Program-made: the position numbers and the translations under genes
Shown here: piece by piece, positions 47,168-59,712 of the stretch
Position numbering within the stretch: the first letter of the stretch is position 1
How the letters are laid out: each line of letters opens with the position of its first letter
From: Myxococcales bacterium
GTDB lineage: Bacteria; Myxococcota_A; Bradymonadia; UBA7976; UBA1532
DNA length: 64,000 bases
NCBI GenBank assembly: GCA_020633435.1
Contig: JACKDP010000009.1
Location: 186,001 to 250,000, forward strand
Reading direction: 5' to 3'
The notes under the pieces: generated by a model
Database searches by the model: none
What the model saw: only the letters and a program-made list of their open reading frames with translations
Told to the model about the DNA's origin: nothing

Positions 47168-48478
47168 TCAGCCGAAGACGGCCCCCGCCAGCGAGATCTC
47201 GCCCACGACCGAGCCGACGATGGCCCGGGCCTGCTCGGCCTGGTCGGGATCGACGTACACCCGCATCAGCCGCGTCGGCTGCGCGTACCGGGCGTAGACC
47301 CGGGCGTACCGCTGGATGGGCACGGCCTCGCCGATGGCGTCGTGCACCACGTACAGCGACGGCCGCGCCTCGCCGGGGACGCCGTAGTACTTGCTCAGCA
47401 CGCCCTCGTCGGCGCTCAGGAACGCGCGGATGCCCGCCGCCTCCAGCCCGTCCACCAGCGCCGGCAGGATGGGGTGCGTCGGCTCCGCGTTGAGCTCGAA
47501 GATGCGCCGGAAGGAGTTGCGGGTGGTGATGCGCCGGGCCCAGTCGCTACGGCTGGTGCGCAGGGCCGTCCACAGCGTGATGTCATCGACCTGCTCGTAC
47601 GCGTCGGGGTCCGCCGGCAGGCGGAAGGCCTCCGGCTCCTCCTCGAAGAACCGCAGCAGCATCGTCTCGAAGCCCACCGGGACGTGGTGGTAGTAGACGC
47701 TCACGAACATGTGATAGCGGCCCAGCAGGAAGTCCTCGAACGCGAAGACCGCCCGGTGGCCGAGGGCGAGCGCCGCCTGCCCGTCCTCCACATGGTGCGT
47801 CAGGTTCTCGAGAATCCAGTTCAGGTCGAAGCGGCCGTAGGTGACCCCGGCGAAGAAGGCGTCCCGCTGCAGGTAGTCCATGCGGTCAGCGTCGAGCTCG
47901 CCGCTCACCATCTGGGTGAGCAGGCCGAACCAGTCCACGCCCCCGTCGATGAAGGCGTCCGCGACCGCCGGTACCCGCCCCGTCACCAGGTGGGCGATGG
48001 CCTCGGGCGTGACCCCGTCCCCGAACCGGGCCTCCAGGACGCGCCGCAGGTCCGAGTCCAGCAGGAACCGCAGCGTGAAGTCCTCATGGGTGGCCCGCTC
48101 CGCCTGCTCGGCCTCGCTGAACAGGTCGAGCCCGAGCGCCCGCCGGGCCGGCATCGCCGCCTCGCCCGAGTGCGACGCCGGCGGGTGGCCGACGTCGTGC
48201 AGCAGCAGCGACAACCGGACAAGCTGCCGGAACCGCGCCCGCGCCGCCGGGCTCAGCGGCCCGTCCGGCGGCAGGGCCGCGTCGAACATGCGGGTGGCCA
48301 TCTCCATCGCCCCGAGGGCGTGGGTGAACCGGGTGTGCGTCGCCCCCGGGAAGGCCTGGTCAGCGAACCCGAGCTGCTTGATGTGGCGCAGCCGCTGCAC
48401 CGCCCGCGACTCCACGACGGCCAGCTCCGCCGCGGTGAGGGCGATGCTGCCGTGCAGGGGGTCGCGGATGCGCTTCAC
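47168..48478 (-). CDS. HD-domain phosphohydrolase (dNTPase-like)
   Basis: 436-residue cytosolic metal-dependent phosphohydrolase of the dGTPase/SAMHD1-like HD class. The opening KRIRDPLHGSIAL is family-typical. Metal ligands are H53 in THTRFTHALG, H94-D95 in LLHDVGHPPASH, and the distal Asp in GELDADRMDYLQRDAFFAGV. A GTG start overlaps the miaB stop (GTGA), so the two are cotranscribed and coupled. The substrate could be dNTPs or another nucleotide. Confidence 0.88.
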   Translation of the reverse strand: MKRIRDPLHGSIALTAAELAVVESRAVQRLRHIKQLGFADQAFPGATHTRFTHALGAMEMATRMFDAALPPDGPLSPAARARFRQLVRLSLLLHDVGHPPASHSGEAAMPARRALGLDLFSEAEQAERATHEDFTLRFLLDSDLRRVLEARFGDGVTPEAIAHLVTGRVPAVADAFIDGGVDWFGLLTQMVSGELDADRMDYLQRDAFFAGVTYGRFDLNWILENLTHHVEDGQAALALGHRAVFAFEDFLLGRYHMFVSVYYHHVPVGFETMLLRFFEEEPEAFRLPADPDAYEQVDDITLWTALRTSRSDWARRITTRNSFRRIFELNAEPTHPILPALVDGLEAAGIRAFLSADEGVLSKYYGVPGEARPSLYVVHDAIGEAVPIQRYARVYARYAQPTRLMRVYVDPDQAEQARAIVGSVVGEISLAGAVFG

Positions 48479-49830
48479 GGCGTGTGCGGCTCGGCGAAGA
48501 GGGTGTGGCTGGTGCTCGCCACCACCCGCGCCGGCACGACGTCGCCCGGCTGGTAGGGCCCCAGCGGCAGGATGGTCGTGCGAAAGCAGCTCGACCGCCC
48601 AAACATCTGCTCCGGGTTGCGCCGGCCGGTGCCCGCGACCAGCACCTCGACGTCCTGGCCCACCATGGCCTCGTTGCGGGCCTTGCTGATGGACTCCTGC
48701 AGGGCGATCACCGCCTGCAGGCGTTCGCGCTTCACGTCATCGGGCACGTCGTCGGGCCGCTTGCGGGCCGCCAGTGTCCCCTCGCGCTCGCTGTACCGGA
48801 ACATGAAGGCGGCGTCGAAGCGCACGCGCCGCACCAGCTCCATGGTGGCCTCGAAGTCCTCGTCCGTCTCGCCCGGGTAGCCGACGATGATGTCCGTCGT
48901 GAGCGCCCAGCCGGGCAGCCGCGCGCGCGTGCGGTCGATCAGATCGTAGTAGGCGTCCGCCGTGTACCCCCGCCGCATGTCGCGCAGGATGCGGGTGCTG
49001 CCGCTCTGCACGGGCAGGTGCAGGTGCCGCCCGAGGCGCGGCAGGCTGGCGAGGGTGTCGAGCAGCCGGTTGGAAAAGTCGTTGGGATACGGGGATGTAA
49101 AGCGGATGCGGGCCAGCCCCTCGACGGCGTGCACGCGCGTCAGCAGGTCGGCGAAGTCGTGGCCGCGCTCGTAGTAGCTCGAGACCGTCTGCCCCAGCAG
49201 CGTGACCTCGCGGAAGCCCTCCGCCGCCATCGCCTGGGCCTGGGCCACCACCTCCTCCGGCGGCAGGCTGCGCTCCCGGCCGCGCACGAACGGCACGATG
49301 CAGAAGGTGCAGAACTTGTCGCAGCCCCGCTGGACCGTCAGCCAGCCCGAGATGCCCGGCACCCGGTCCAGCTCGGCGTCGGCGTAGGTCTCTTCCCGAT
49401 CGAGCCGCACGTCGATGAGGGCGTCCTGCTCGACCTGGGCCCGCCCCAGCAGGTCAGGCAGGCGGCGGTAGGCGTCGGGGCCGATGACGAGGTCGACGTA
49501 CGGGGCGCGCTCCAGCAGGCCCTCCCGCAGCCGCTCGGCCATGCAGCCGGTGACCCCGAGCACCAGGCCGGGCCGGGCCTCCTTCATGGACTTCAGCCAG
49601 CCGAGCCGGCCATAGATGCGCTCCTCGGCGCGCTCGCGCACCGCGCAGGTGTTGAGCAGCACCACGTCGGCGTCGTCGGCCGACTCCGCCACGAAGTAGC
49701 CCTGCTTGCGCAACAGCCCGTGCATCAGCTCGGTGTCGGCCTCGTTCATCTGGCACCCATAGGTCTCGATGAACACGGCCCGCCCCGACGTCACCGCCGG
49801 CTCCTCCGTCTGCGTGGTCTCAAGCGCCAT
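48475..49830 (-). CDS. miaB: tRNA methylthiotransferase MiaB
   Basis: 451-residue radical-SAM enzyme that adds a methylthio group to i6A37 of tRNAs reading UNN codons. The N-terminal domain holds one Fe-S cluster on C26, C62 and C96 (TYGCQMNE, LNTCAVRE, VTGCMAE). The radical-SAM cluster is C170-xxx-C174-xx-C177 in QRGCDKFCTFC. A C-terminal TRAM domain (QDVEVLVAGTG...GDVVPARV) completes it. CQMN and the domain order favour MiaB over RimO or MtaB. The ATG at 49830 is used; the frame stays open far upstream (to 54252), antisense to other genes, which is not meaningful. Confidence 0.93.
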   Translation of the reverse strand: MALETTQTEEPAVTSGRAVFIETYGCQMNEADTELMHGLLRKQGYFVAESADDADVVLLNTCAVRERAEERIYGRLGWLKSMKEARPGLVLGVTGCMAERLREGLLERAPYVDLVIGPDAYRRLPDLLGRAQVEQDALIDVRLDREETYADAELDRVPGISGWLTVQRGCDKFCTFCIVPFVRGRERSLPPEEVVAQAQAMAAEGFREVTLLGQTVSSYYERGHDFADLLTRVHAVEGLARIRFTSPYPNDFSNRLLDTLASLPRLGRHLHLPVQSGSTRILRDMRRGYTADAYYDLIDRTRARLPGWALTTDIIVGYPGETDEDFEATMELVRRVRFDAAFMFRYSEREGTLAARKRPDDVPDDVKRERLQAVIALQESISKARNEAMVGQDVEVLVAGTGRRNPEQMFGRSSCFRTTILPLGPYQPGDVVPARVVASTSHTLFAEPHTP

Positions 49831-49867
49831 GGCGGTCTTCCCCGGTGGCCGGCCGAAAAGTCGCGCA

Positions 49868-49896
49868 ACGCTAGCGATGCCCCTGTAGAGCGTCAA
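49868..49896 (-). promoter_or_regulatory. Sigma-70-type promoter for miaB
   Basis: On the minus strand TTGACG (49896-49891), 17-base spacer, TAGCGT (49873-49868), ending 38 bases before the miaB ATG. The -10 resembles that of the yfgM-bamB promoter. Confidence 0.65.
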
Positions 49897-50043
49897 GCCG
49901 TCGCCCACCGCCCGCCGCGGTGCTAGAGTGCCGCCACCACGAAGGAACCGGCCGCGGGCCGGTCCGACCCCGGCGGGAGGGGGGGCACCATCGGCGGGCC
50001 AGCAGGCGATCTCAGCGGACGCGTCGCGCACCTCGAGCGCCTC

Positions 50044-51651
<1,608 letters not shown>

Positions 51652-51663
51652 GGGGGACGTGAG

Positions 51664-52650
51664 ATGCGAGTGCTCGTGACGGGCGCCAACGGCTTCGTGG
51701 GCGCCAGCGTCTGCCGCGCCTTGATCGGCGCCGGCCACACCGTGCGGGCCCTGGTTCGGCCGGGAGCGCGGGACGAGGACCTGCCCGCCGGGGTGGAGCG
51801 CGTCGATGGGGACGTGACGGTACCCGCGTCGCTGCCGCCCGGCGTGGCCGGGATGGACGCTGTCGTGCACACCGCCGGCGTGAAGCACGCCGCGCGCCTC
51901 AGCACCTTCCAGCGCGTCAACGCTGACGGCACGGGCCACCTGGCGGAGGCCAGCGTGGAGGCCGGGGTCGGGCGCTTCGTGCTGGTGAGCACCATCGCCG
52001 CGCAGGGCCCCTCGCCCATCGGCGGCGCCCACCGCGTCGGCGGCTCCGAGGCGCCCATCAATGACTACGGCCGCAGCAAGCTGGCCGCCGAGCAGCGGCT
52101 GCTGGCCGTGCGCACCGCCGGGACCACCATCCTGCGGCCCAGCCTGCTCTATGGCCCCGGCGACGACCACCTGCTCGTCTGGGCGAAGATGGTCCGCCGG
52201 CGGCTGGTGCCGATGGTGCCGGACCTGCCGCTGTCGTTCCTGCACGTCGACGACCTGGCGGCGCTGGTGCTGCGGGTGCTGGCCCACCCCGAGCCGCCGG
52301 TGGGGCCGTTCTTCGTCAGCGACGGCGAGCCCACCACGATGGGGGCCGTCATCGACCACCTGGAGCGCCTGCTGGACGCCGGGCCCGCGGTGCGGCTGCC
52401 CCTGCCCGGCGGTCGGCTGGCCGTGCTGGCCCCCGTCATCGAGAGCTTCGCCCGGGCGAGCGGGCTGGGCGCCCTGGCCGGTCGACGCCTCGGGGAGATG
52501 GCGGCCAGCGGCTGGGTCTGCTCGTCGGCCGTGGCGGCCGATGTGTTCGGCTTCCACCCCGCTCACCGCCTGGTCGAGGGCTTGCCGGGCGCCATCGGCG
52601 GGTACCGCAGCGCCGGCTTGCTGCCCGCCGCCCCCAGCTCGAGCCGGTAG
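51664..52650 (+). CDS. NAD(P)-dependent epimerase/dehydratase (extended SDR)
   Basis: 328-residue Rossmann-fold enzyme with the dinucleotide motif VTGANGFVGASV (GxxGxxG at 7-13), the VVHTAGV strand and an active-site YGRSK. These fit extended SDRs acting on nucleotide sugars or steroid-like substrates; the specific substrate is not evident. It follows the sigma-54 activator by 12 bp and may be cotranscribed. Its last 88 bp overlap the convergent small PPC-like gene. Confidence 0.88.
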   Translation: MRVLVTGANGFVGASVCRALIGAGHTVRALVRPGARDEDLPAGVERVDGDVTVPASLPPGVAGMDAVVHTAGVKHAARLSTFQRVNADGTGHLAEASVEAGVGRFVLVSTIAAQGPSPIGGAHRVGGSEAPINDYGRSKLAAEQRLLAVRTAGTTILRPSLLYGPGDDHLLVWAKMVRRRLVPMVPDLPLSFLHVDDLAALVLRVLAHPEPPVGPFFVSDGEPTTMGAVIDHLERLLDAGPAVRLPLPGGRLAVLAPVIESFARASGLGALAGRRLGEMAASGWVCSSAVAADVFGFHPAHRLVEGLPGAIGGYRSAGLLPAAPSSSR

Positions 52651-53036
52651 GCCGCCCGCACGCCCTCGGGCGAGCGCACCCGCAAGCGGTGGACGCCCGC
52701 GCCCCGCGCCACGTACTCGACCACCTGGCCGCCCCGCGCGCGGGTGCGCTTGCCCACCCGTCGTCGGCCCCGGGGCGGGAAGACCTCGAGCGCGTCGAAG
52801 CGCGCCATGGGGTGGTGCTGCAGGCGGACGACCAGGCGCTCGCCGCGCTCGAGCCGGACCTGAAACCAGTCCTCGTCGCCCTGGCAGGCGGCCCCGTCCA
52901 CCCCCTCCACCTCCAGGCGAGCCGCCCGCCGCCGGGTGTTGTTGGGCTCCTGCCCGTCGAGCCCGCAGCCCAGCCGCCCGTCCAGGCCCGGCGGCGGCGC
53001 CAGCAACATCGCGATCCACATCAGCCAGCTCGTCAT
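52563..53036 (-). CDS. Small exported PPC-like protein
   Basis: 157-residue exported protein. The start at 53036 has GGAGG six bases upstream, followed by a signal-like segment MTSWLMWIAMLLAPPPG. The mature part (DGQEPNNTRRRAARLEVEG, DEDWFQVRLERGERLVVRLQ, EYVARGAGVHRLRVRS) matches the bacterial pre-peptidase C-terminal beta-sandwich: EPN start, DWF strand and closing Y/V-rich strand. It stands alone rather than attached to a protease. It overlaps the end of the SDR gene by 88 bp, which is unusual but both frames have normal domain ends. Confidence 0.68.
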   Translation of the reverse strand: MTSWLMWIAMLLAPPPGLDGRLGCGLDGQEPNNTRRRAARLEVEGVDGAACQGDEDWFQVRLERGERLVVRLQHHPMARFDALEVFPPRGRRRVGKRTRARGGQVVEYVARGAGVHRLRVRSPEGVRAAYRLELGAAGSKPALRYPPMAPGKPSTRR

Positions 53037-53151
53037 GATCGTCCTCCGTCGGTGTCGACGCGGGGTGGCCATGAGCGAAGGGTGTGCCAGCGACGATTTC
53101 AATCATTTCAGATATTTGCGATGTTGCACAGGTGTCCACTGTGTCCAGGAC

Positions 53152-53166
53152 GTCCAGATTCTGGAC
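53152..53166. promoter_or_regulatory. Perfect 15-bp palindrome, possible operator
   Basis: GTCCAGA-T-TCTGGAC, with further GTCCA half-sites just upstream (53130-53150). It sits 43 bases before the N-acetylglutamate-synthase-like start, in an AT-richer intergenic patch that also has two ATTTCA direct repeats near 53096-53110. No recognised regulator consensus. Confidence 0.4.
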
Positions 53167-53208
53167 GGGTGGTTGCCCGCCGCCAGAGGCTCTGCGACCC
53201 TCCCGCCC

Positions 53209-54270
53209 ATGAGCCACCTCGACCTGCGCCAGGCCCTCGAGTTCGCCCACTACGCGCGGCTGCACCGCGGCACCACCTTCGTGGCCGCGCTCGGCGCGGG
53301 CGTGGCGGTGGCGGACCTCCTGCTGGATCTCAAGCTGCTGGCCGCGTACGGCCTGCCAGGCGTCGTCGTCGTGCCCCGCGCCGACGCCGAGCTGGCGGAG
53401 GTGGCGCGCCTGGAGGGCCTGCCGATCACCCGGGTGGAGGCGTCCCGACCGGGCTCCCTGCGCAGCGCGCTGGCCATGGGGCAGGTGCCGGTGGTCCCCG
53501 TGGATCAGGGCCCCGCGGACGGGGCCGTCGAGGCGGTCGCGACGGCGCTGGCCCTGGAGCTGGGGGCGAGGCGCCTGTTGCTGCTGCGGACGGCGCACCC
53601 CGCGCTGGACGACAGCCTGCGGACGGGGCACCTGACGCGTGAGGAGGTGCTGGAGCGCGCGGACGAGGCCGGCGACGCCGGGGCCCAGTGGCGCCAGATC
53701 GCGAGCCTGCTCGCGGCCGGCGTGCCGGGGGTGGTGCTGCTGCCGGGCCGGCCCGGCGCCCTCTTCGAGGAGCTCTTCACCCACGACGGGGCCGGCGTGC
53801 TGCTCGGGGGCGCGGTGGTGGAGCGCGTGCGCGAGGCGACCCTGGCCGACGCCGCCGATCTGCACCTGCTCTTGAAGGCCGAGATGGCCCGCGGGGTGGT
53901 CAAGCCGGTGAGCGACCGGCAGATCGCCGCGACGGCCCATGAGCACCTGGTGATCACGATCGACGGGCTGGTGGTGGGGACGGCGCGGCTCGCTCCGTAC
54001 GGGACGTGGGCCGAGATGAGCCGGTTCGCCACGCTGCCGCGCTATCGGGGCCGAGGCCGCGCGCGCACGCTCGGGCTGGCGCTCATCGAGCGGGCCCGCC
54101 AGCTCGGCTTCGCCGATCTGTTCGCCCTGTCGGTGGATGCGCGGATGTGGCGGTTCTTCGAGTCGCTCGGGCTGGAGGCCATCGAGCGCGAGGCGCTGCC
54201 GGCGTCGTGGCAGGCCGGCTATGACTTCGCCCGACCGAGCCGGGCCTTCCACCGACGGCTGGCGCCGTAG
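53209..54270 (+). CDS. N-acetylglutamate synthase-like protein (AAK-GNAT)
   Basis: 353-residue protein with the ArgA layout. The amino-acid-kinase-like domain (about 1-205: GTTFVAALGAGVAVADLLLDLKLLAAYGLPGV, TGHLTREEVLERADEAG, GALFEELFTHDGAGVLLGG) has lost the kinase glycine loop. A GNAT acetyltransferase domain (about 210-345) follows, with LPRYRGRGRARTLGLALIERARQLGFADLFALS as the acetyl-CoA loop and helix. It should acetylate glutamate in the first step of arginine synthesis. The start is the ATG giving MSHLDLRQALEFAHYAR; the upstream in-frame extension is antisense to the PPC-like gene. It ends 4 bp from convergent lgt. Confidence 0.82.
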   Translation: MSHLDLRQALEFAHYARLHRGTTFVAALGAGVAVADLLLDLKLLAAYGLPGVVVVPRADAELAEVARLEGLPITRVEASRPGSLRSALAMGQVPVVPVDQGPADGAVEAVATALALELGARRLLLLRTAHPALDDSLRTGHLTREEVLERADEAGDAGAQWRQIASLLAAGVPGVVLLPGRPGALFEELFTHDGAGVLLGGAVVERVREATLADAADLHLLLKAEMARGVVKPVSDRQIAATAHEHLVITIDGLVVGTARLAPYGTWAEMSRFATLPRYRGRGRARTLGLALIERARQLGFADLFALSVDARMWRFFESLGLEAIEREALPASWQAGYDFARPSRAFHRRLAP

Positions 54271-54274
54271 GCCC

Positions 54275-55165
54275 TCAGGCGGTCTGGCTGGGGCGCCCGT
54301 TCTTGTAGGCGTACCAGATGCCGACGACGCCGATGATCACGAAGGGGATCGAGAGGTACTGGCCCATGGTGAGGCCTCCAGACTCCAGCGTCTGGAACTC
54401 CTTGACGTACTCCACCAGGAAGCGGCCGGTGAAGTAGACGGCCAGGAAGATGGAGCCGAGCAGGCCGAGGGGGCGGCGCGCCTCGCCGTAGATGCGGTCG
54501 ACGATGAGCAGCAGGACCAGCATGAACACGCCGAGGGCGGCCTCATAAAGCTGGCTCGGGTGGCGCCAGGGGACCTGCGTCACGTCGACGCAGCGGTCGG
54601 CGACCAGGGTGCAGACGTCCGAGGCCACCTCGCCGCACTTCTGGGCGCAGGCCTTCAGCAGGCCATGGTCGTGGCGGGGGAACTTCACGCCGACCGAGGC
54701 GTCCGTCACCCGCCCGACGATCTCGGAGTTCATGAAGTTGCCCAGGCGGATGAGGGTGGCGCCCCAGGCGATGGCGAAGGAGATGCGGTCCACGACCTCC
54801 CGGACGGGCATCTTCTCCTTCTTGGCGAAGTACCAGAACGTGAACAAGAGCGCGATCGTGGTGCCGTGGGAGGACAGCCCGCCCTCCCAGAACTTGAGGA
54901 TCTCGATGGGGTTCTTGAGGTAGCGCTCGGGCTCGTAGAAGAGGCAGTGCCCCAGCCGGGCCCCGACGATGACGGCGATGACGCCGATGGTGAGGAAGCG
55001 CTCGGCCTGCTTCTTCTCGCGGCCGGCGCGCAGCATCTGCCACTGCCAGAAGTAGTAGCCGCCCATGAGGGCCATGGCGTAGAGCACGCCGTAGTAGCGG
55101 ATTCCACGGCCACCCAGGAAGTCGGGCAGGTGGAACAAGACGGGGTCGACGGTCCAGACGAACAC
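54275..55165 (-). CDS. lgt: Prolipoprotein diacylglyceryl transferase Lgt
   Basis: 296-residue inner-membrane enzyme that transfers diacylglycerol to the lipobox cysteine of prolipoproteins. Family segments: VGARLGHCLFYEPERYL, KFWEGGLSSHG with the conserved His, RLGNFMNSEIVGR, WRHPSQLYEA and GRFLVEYVKE. A GTG start at 55165 has GGGAGG five bases upstream; the open frame beyond it to 55360 is not Lgt-like. A loop at about residues 165-195 carries four cysteines (KACAQKCG, DVCTLVADRCVD), an insertion I do not associate with typical Lgt. Its presence fits the many lipoproteins in this window. Confidence 0.93.
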   Translation of the reverse strand: MFVWTVDPVLFHLPDFLGGRGIRYYGVLYAMALMGGYYFWQWQMLRAGREKKQAERFLTIGVIAVIVGARLGHCLFYEPERYLKNPIEILKFWEGGLSSHGTTIALLFTFWYFAKKEKMPVREVVDRISFAIAWGATLIRLGNFMNSEIVGRVTDASVGVKFPRHDHGLLKACAQKCGEVASDVCTLVADRCVDVTQVPWRHPSQLYEAALGVFMLVLLLIVDRIYGEARRPLGLLGSIFLAVYFTGRFLVEYVKEFQTLESGGLTMGQYLSIPFVIIGVVGIWYAYKNGRPSQTA

Positions 55166-55241
55166 CGGAGCCTCCCGGTCGGGGGTTGGGGGGCCGGAGA
55201 ATGGCACACCCCGCCAGGGCGAGCAAAGGCCCGAGGCACCT

Positions 55242-55278
55242 GGGGTCGGTTGACCCCACCGACCGGGTCCCTGGACCC
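55242..55278. other. Pair of perfect inverted repeats between divergent genes
   Basis: GGGGTC-GGTT-GACCCC (55242-55257) and GGGTCC-CT-GGACCC (55265-55278) lie between lgt and the multihaem gene. They could be tandem operator sites or small hairpins. The rest of 55166-55447 holds the promoter candidate at 55355 and no gene. Confidence 0.45.
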
Positions 55279-55354
55279 CACGTGGCAGCCCCCACGTCCG
55301 GGGCGCCCGCGGCGCGTCCCGGGGCGGCGGGCGGCTCACCTGGCCATTGCCTTT

Positions 55355-55370
55355 TGGCATGGCCGCTGCT
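55355..55370 (+). promoter_or_regulatory. Sigma-54-like promoter upstream of the multihaem gene
   Basis: TGGCATGGCCGCTGCT keeps the invariant GG and GC dinucleotides 10 bases apart and differs at two positions from the TGGCACGNNNNTTGCT-type consensus. It overlaps a 23-base inverted repeat (55342-55364, TTTT loop). A start near 55381 would leave a leader of about 67 bases. Confidence 0.45.
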
Positions 55371-55447
55371 TTACCCTTTCGTGATATCGTGCGACGTCAG
55401 GTCACCCGTCGGGAACGGTGGCCGGCGCAGCCAGGGGGAGGCACGGG

Positions 55448-58582
<3,135 letters not shown>

Positions 58583-58600
58583 GTGGAGGCGCGCCTCTTG

Positions 58601-59620
58601 ATGCCCACGCGGGTGCTGGCAGGGAAGTCCGCTCTGCGGCTGGTGGCGCTGGCCGCTGGCCTGGGCCTGGCCGGCTGCGACGACGGCGAGGTCTGCCTCT
58701 CGGCGACCTGCGACGGCCCCGCGGCCGACTCGGGCGCCGGCGGCGCCGGGGGCGGCGTCACCCCGGACGTCGGCCCCCCGGGCCCGGGCGGCGCAGGCGG
58801 GGGTGGCCCCGGCGGCGCTGGCGGCGGCGCCGGGGGTGAGGGCGGCAGCGCCGAGCCCCCGTGGAGCCCCGACGTCGAGGTCTTCCAGACGGACGTCATG
58901 GCCATCATGGGGGCGAAGTGCGCCAACCCCGGCTGCCACAACCGGGGGGGCGTGCGCCCGTTCCAGCTCAACGTGCCCGACGTCCCCGGGGCCGCCCTGG
59001 CCGCAGGGCCGCTGCAGGAGAACCTGGACGCCATCGAGGGGTGGGTCGATCGGCGCGATCCCCCCCAGAGCCCCCTGCTCCTCTTCGCCCTGGGCGTCAA
59101 CCGCGACAATGGCCTCGGCCGCACCGTGCACCCGCCCACGCTGATGGCCGGCACGGCGGACTACCAGACCATCCTGGCCTGGCTGGAGGACGCCGTCTTC
59201 GTCGAGCCCATGGGGGCCGGCGGCGAGGGCGGCGGGGGCGCGGGCGGGGCCGTCGGTGGGCTGCCCTGCGAGGGCCTGCCGGGGAGCGATCCGCTGGGTC
59301 GCGATGCCTACTACGCCATGTTCACCGACGAGGTGAACCCGATGCTGCTGATGCGCTGCGCCGAGGCGGACTGCCATGGGACGCCGCGGGTGGCCCTGGG
59401 CAACATCGTCAGCCGCTACTGGCTCAAGGACGGCGAGTGCTCGGACGACTGGAACTTCACCGCGTCCCAGCTCTTCATCGATCCCCGGCAGCCCGAGACG
59501 TCCCCGCTGCTCACCCGGCCCCTGAGCCGCAACCACGGCGGCCGTGAGGTCTTCCGCGGCCAGGCCGACCCCGGCTACGTCCTCCTGCGGCGCTGGGTCC
59601 TTTCGGGCCTGCAGCCCTAG
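58601..59620 (+). CDS. Lipoprotein with two CX4CH haem-binding motifs
   Basis: 339-residue lipoprotein (VALAAGLGLAGCDD) with two Gly-rich linkers (about 50-85 and 205-220). Two similar modules each begin with a hydrophobic helix and a cytochrome-c-like site: KCANPGCHNRGG (C107, C112, H113) and RCAEADCHGTP (C253, C258, H259). Four residues separate the cysteines rather than two, as in some multihaem cytochromes and planctomycete-type domains. Each is followed by a segment ending in loops such as SPLLLFALG and SPLLTRPLS. The ATG at 58601 is used; a TTG three bases earlier is better spaced from GGAGG. Likely redox partner of the preceding decahaem protein. Confidence 0.78.
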   Translation: MPTRVLAGKSALRLVALAAGLGLAGCDDGEVCLSATCDGPAADSGAGGAGGGVTPDVGPPGPGGAGGGGPGGAGGGAGGEGGSAEPPWSPDVEVFQTDVMAIMGAKCANPGCHNRGGVRPFQLNVPDVPGAALAAGPLQENLDAIEGWVDRRDPPQSPLLLFALGVNRDNGLGRTVHPPTLMAGTADYQTILAWLEDAVFVEPMGAGGEGGGGAGGAVGGLPCEGLPGSDPLGRDAYYAMFTDEVNPMLLMRCAEADCHGTPRVALGNIVSRYWLKDGECSDDWNFTASQLFIDPRQPETSPLLTRPLSRNHGGREVFRGQADPGYVLLRRWVLSGLQP

Positions 59621-59640
59621 ACCCCGATCTCAACCGACCC

Positions 59641-59669
59641 TCGACACCGGCCGCGACCTGGGCCAGAAT
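59641..59669 (+). promoter_or_regulatory. Sigma-70-type promoter for the 2-oxoglutarate dehydrogenase operon
   Basis: TCGACA (59641-59646), 17-base spacer, CAGAAT (59664-59669), 44 bases before the sucA ATG. Confidence 0.5.
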
Positions 59670-59712
59670 CCCGCATCCAAAGCGGCCGGTGGCCCTCCTG
59701 GGGACGGAGAAC

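Noticed and set aside
46502..48556. Plus-strand frame encoding HADPPAG heptads continuing through the HD gene
   Set aside because: No ribosome-binding site, register shift early in the array, and its second half is antisense to a genuine HD-domain gene.
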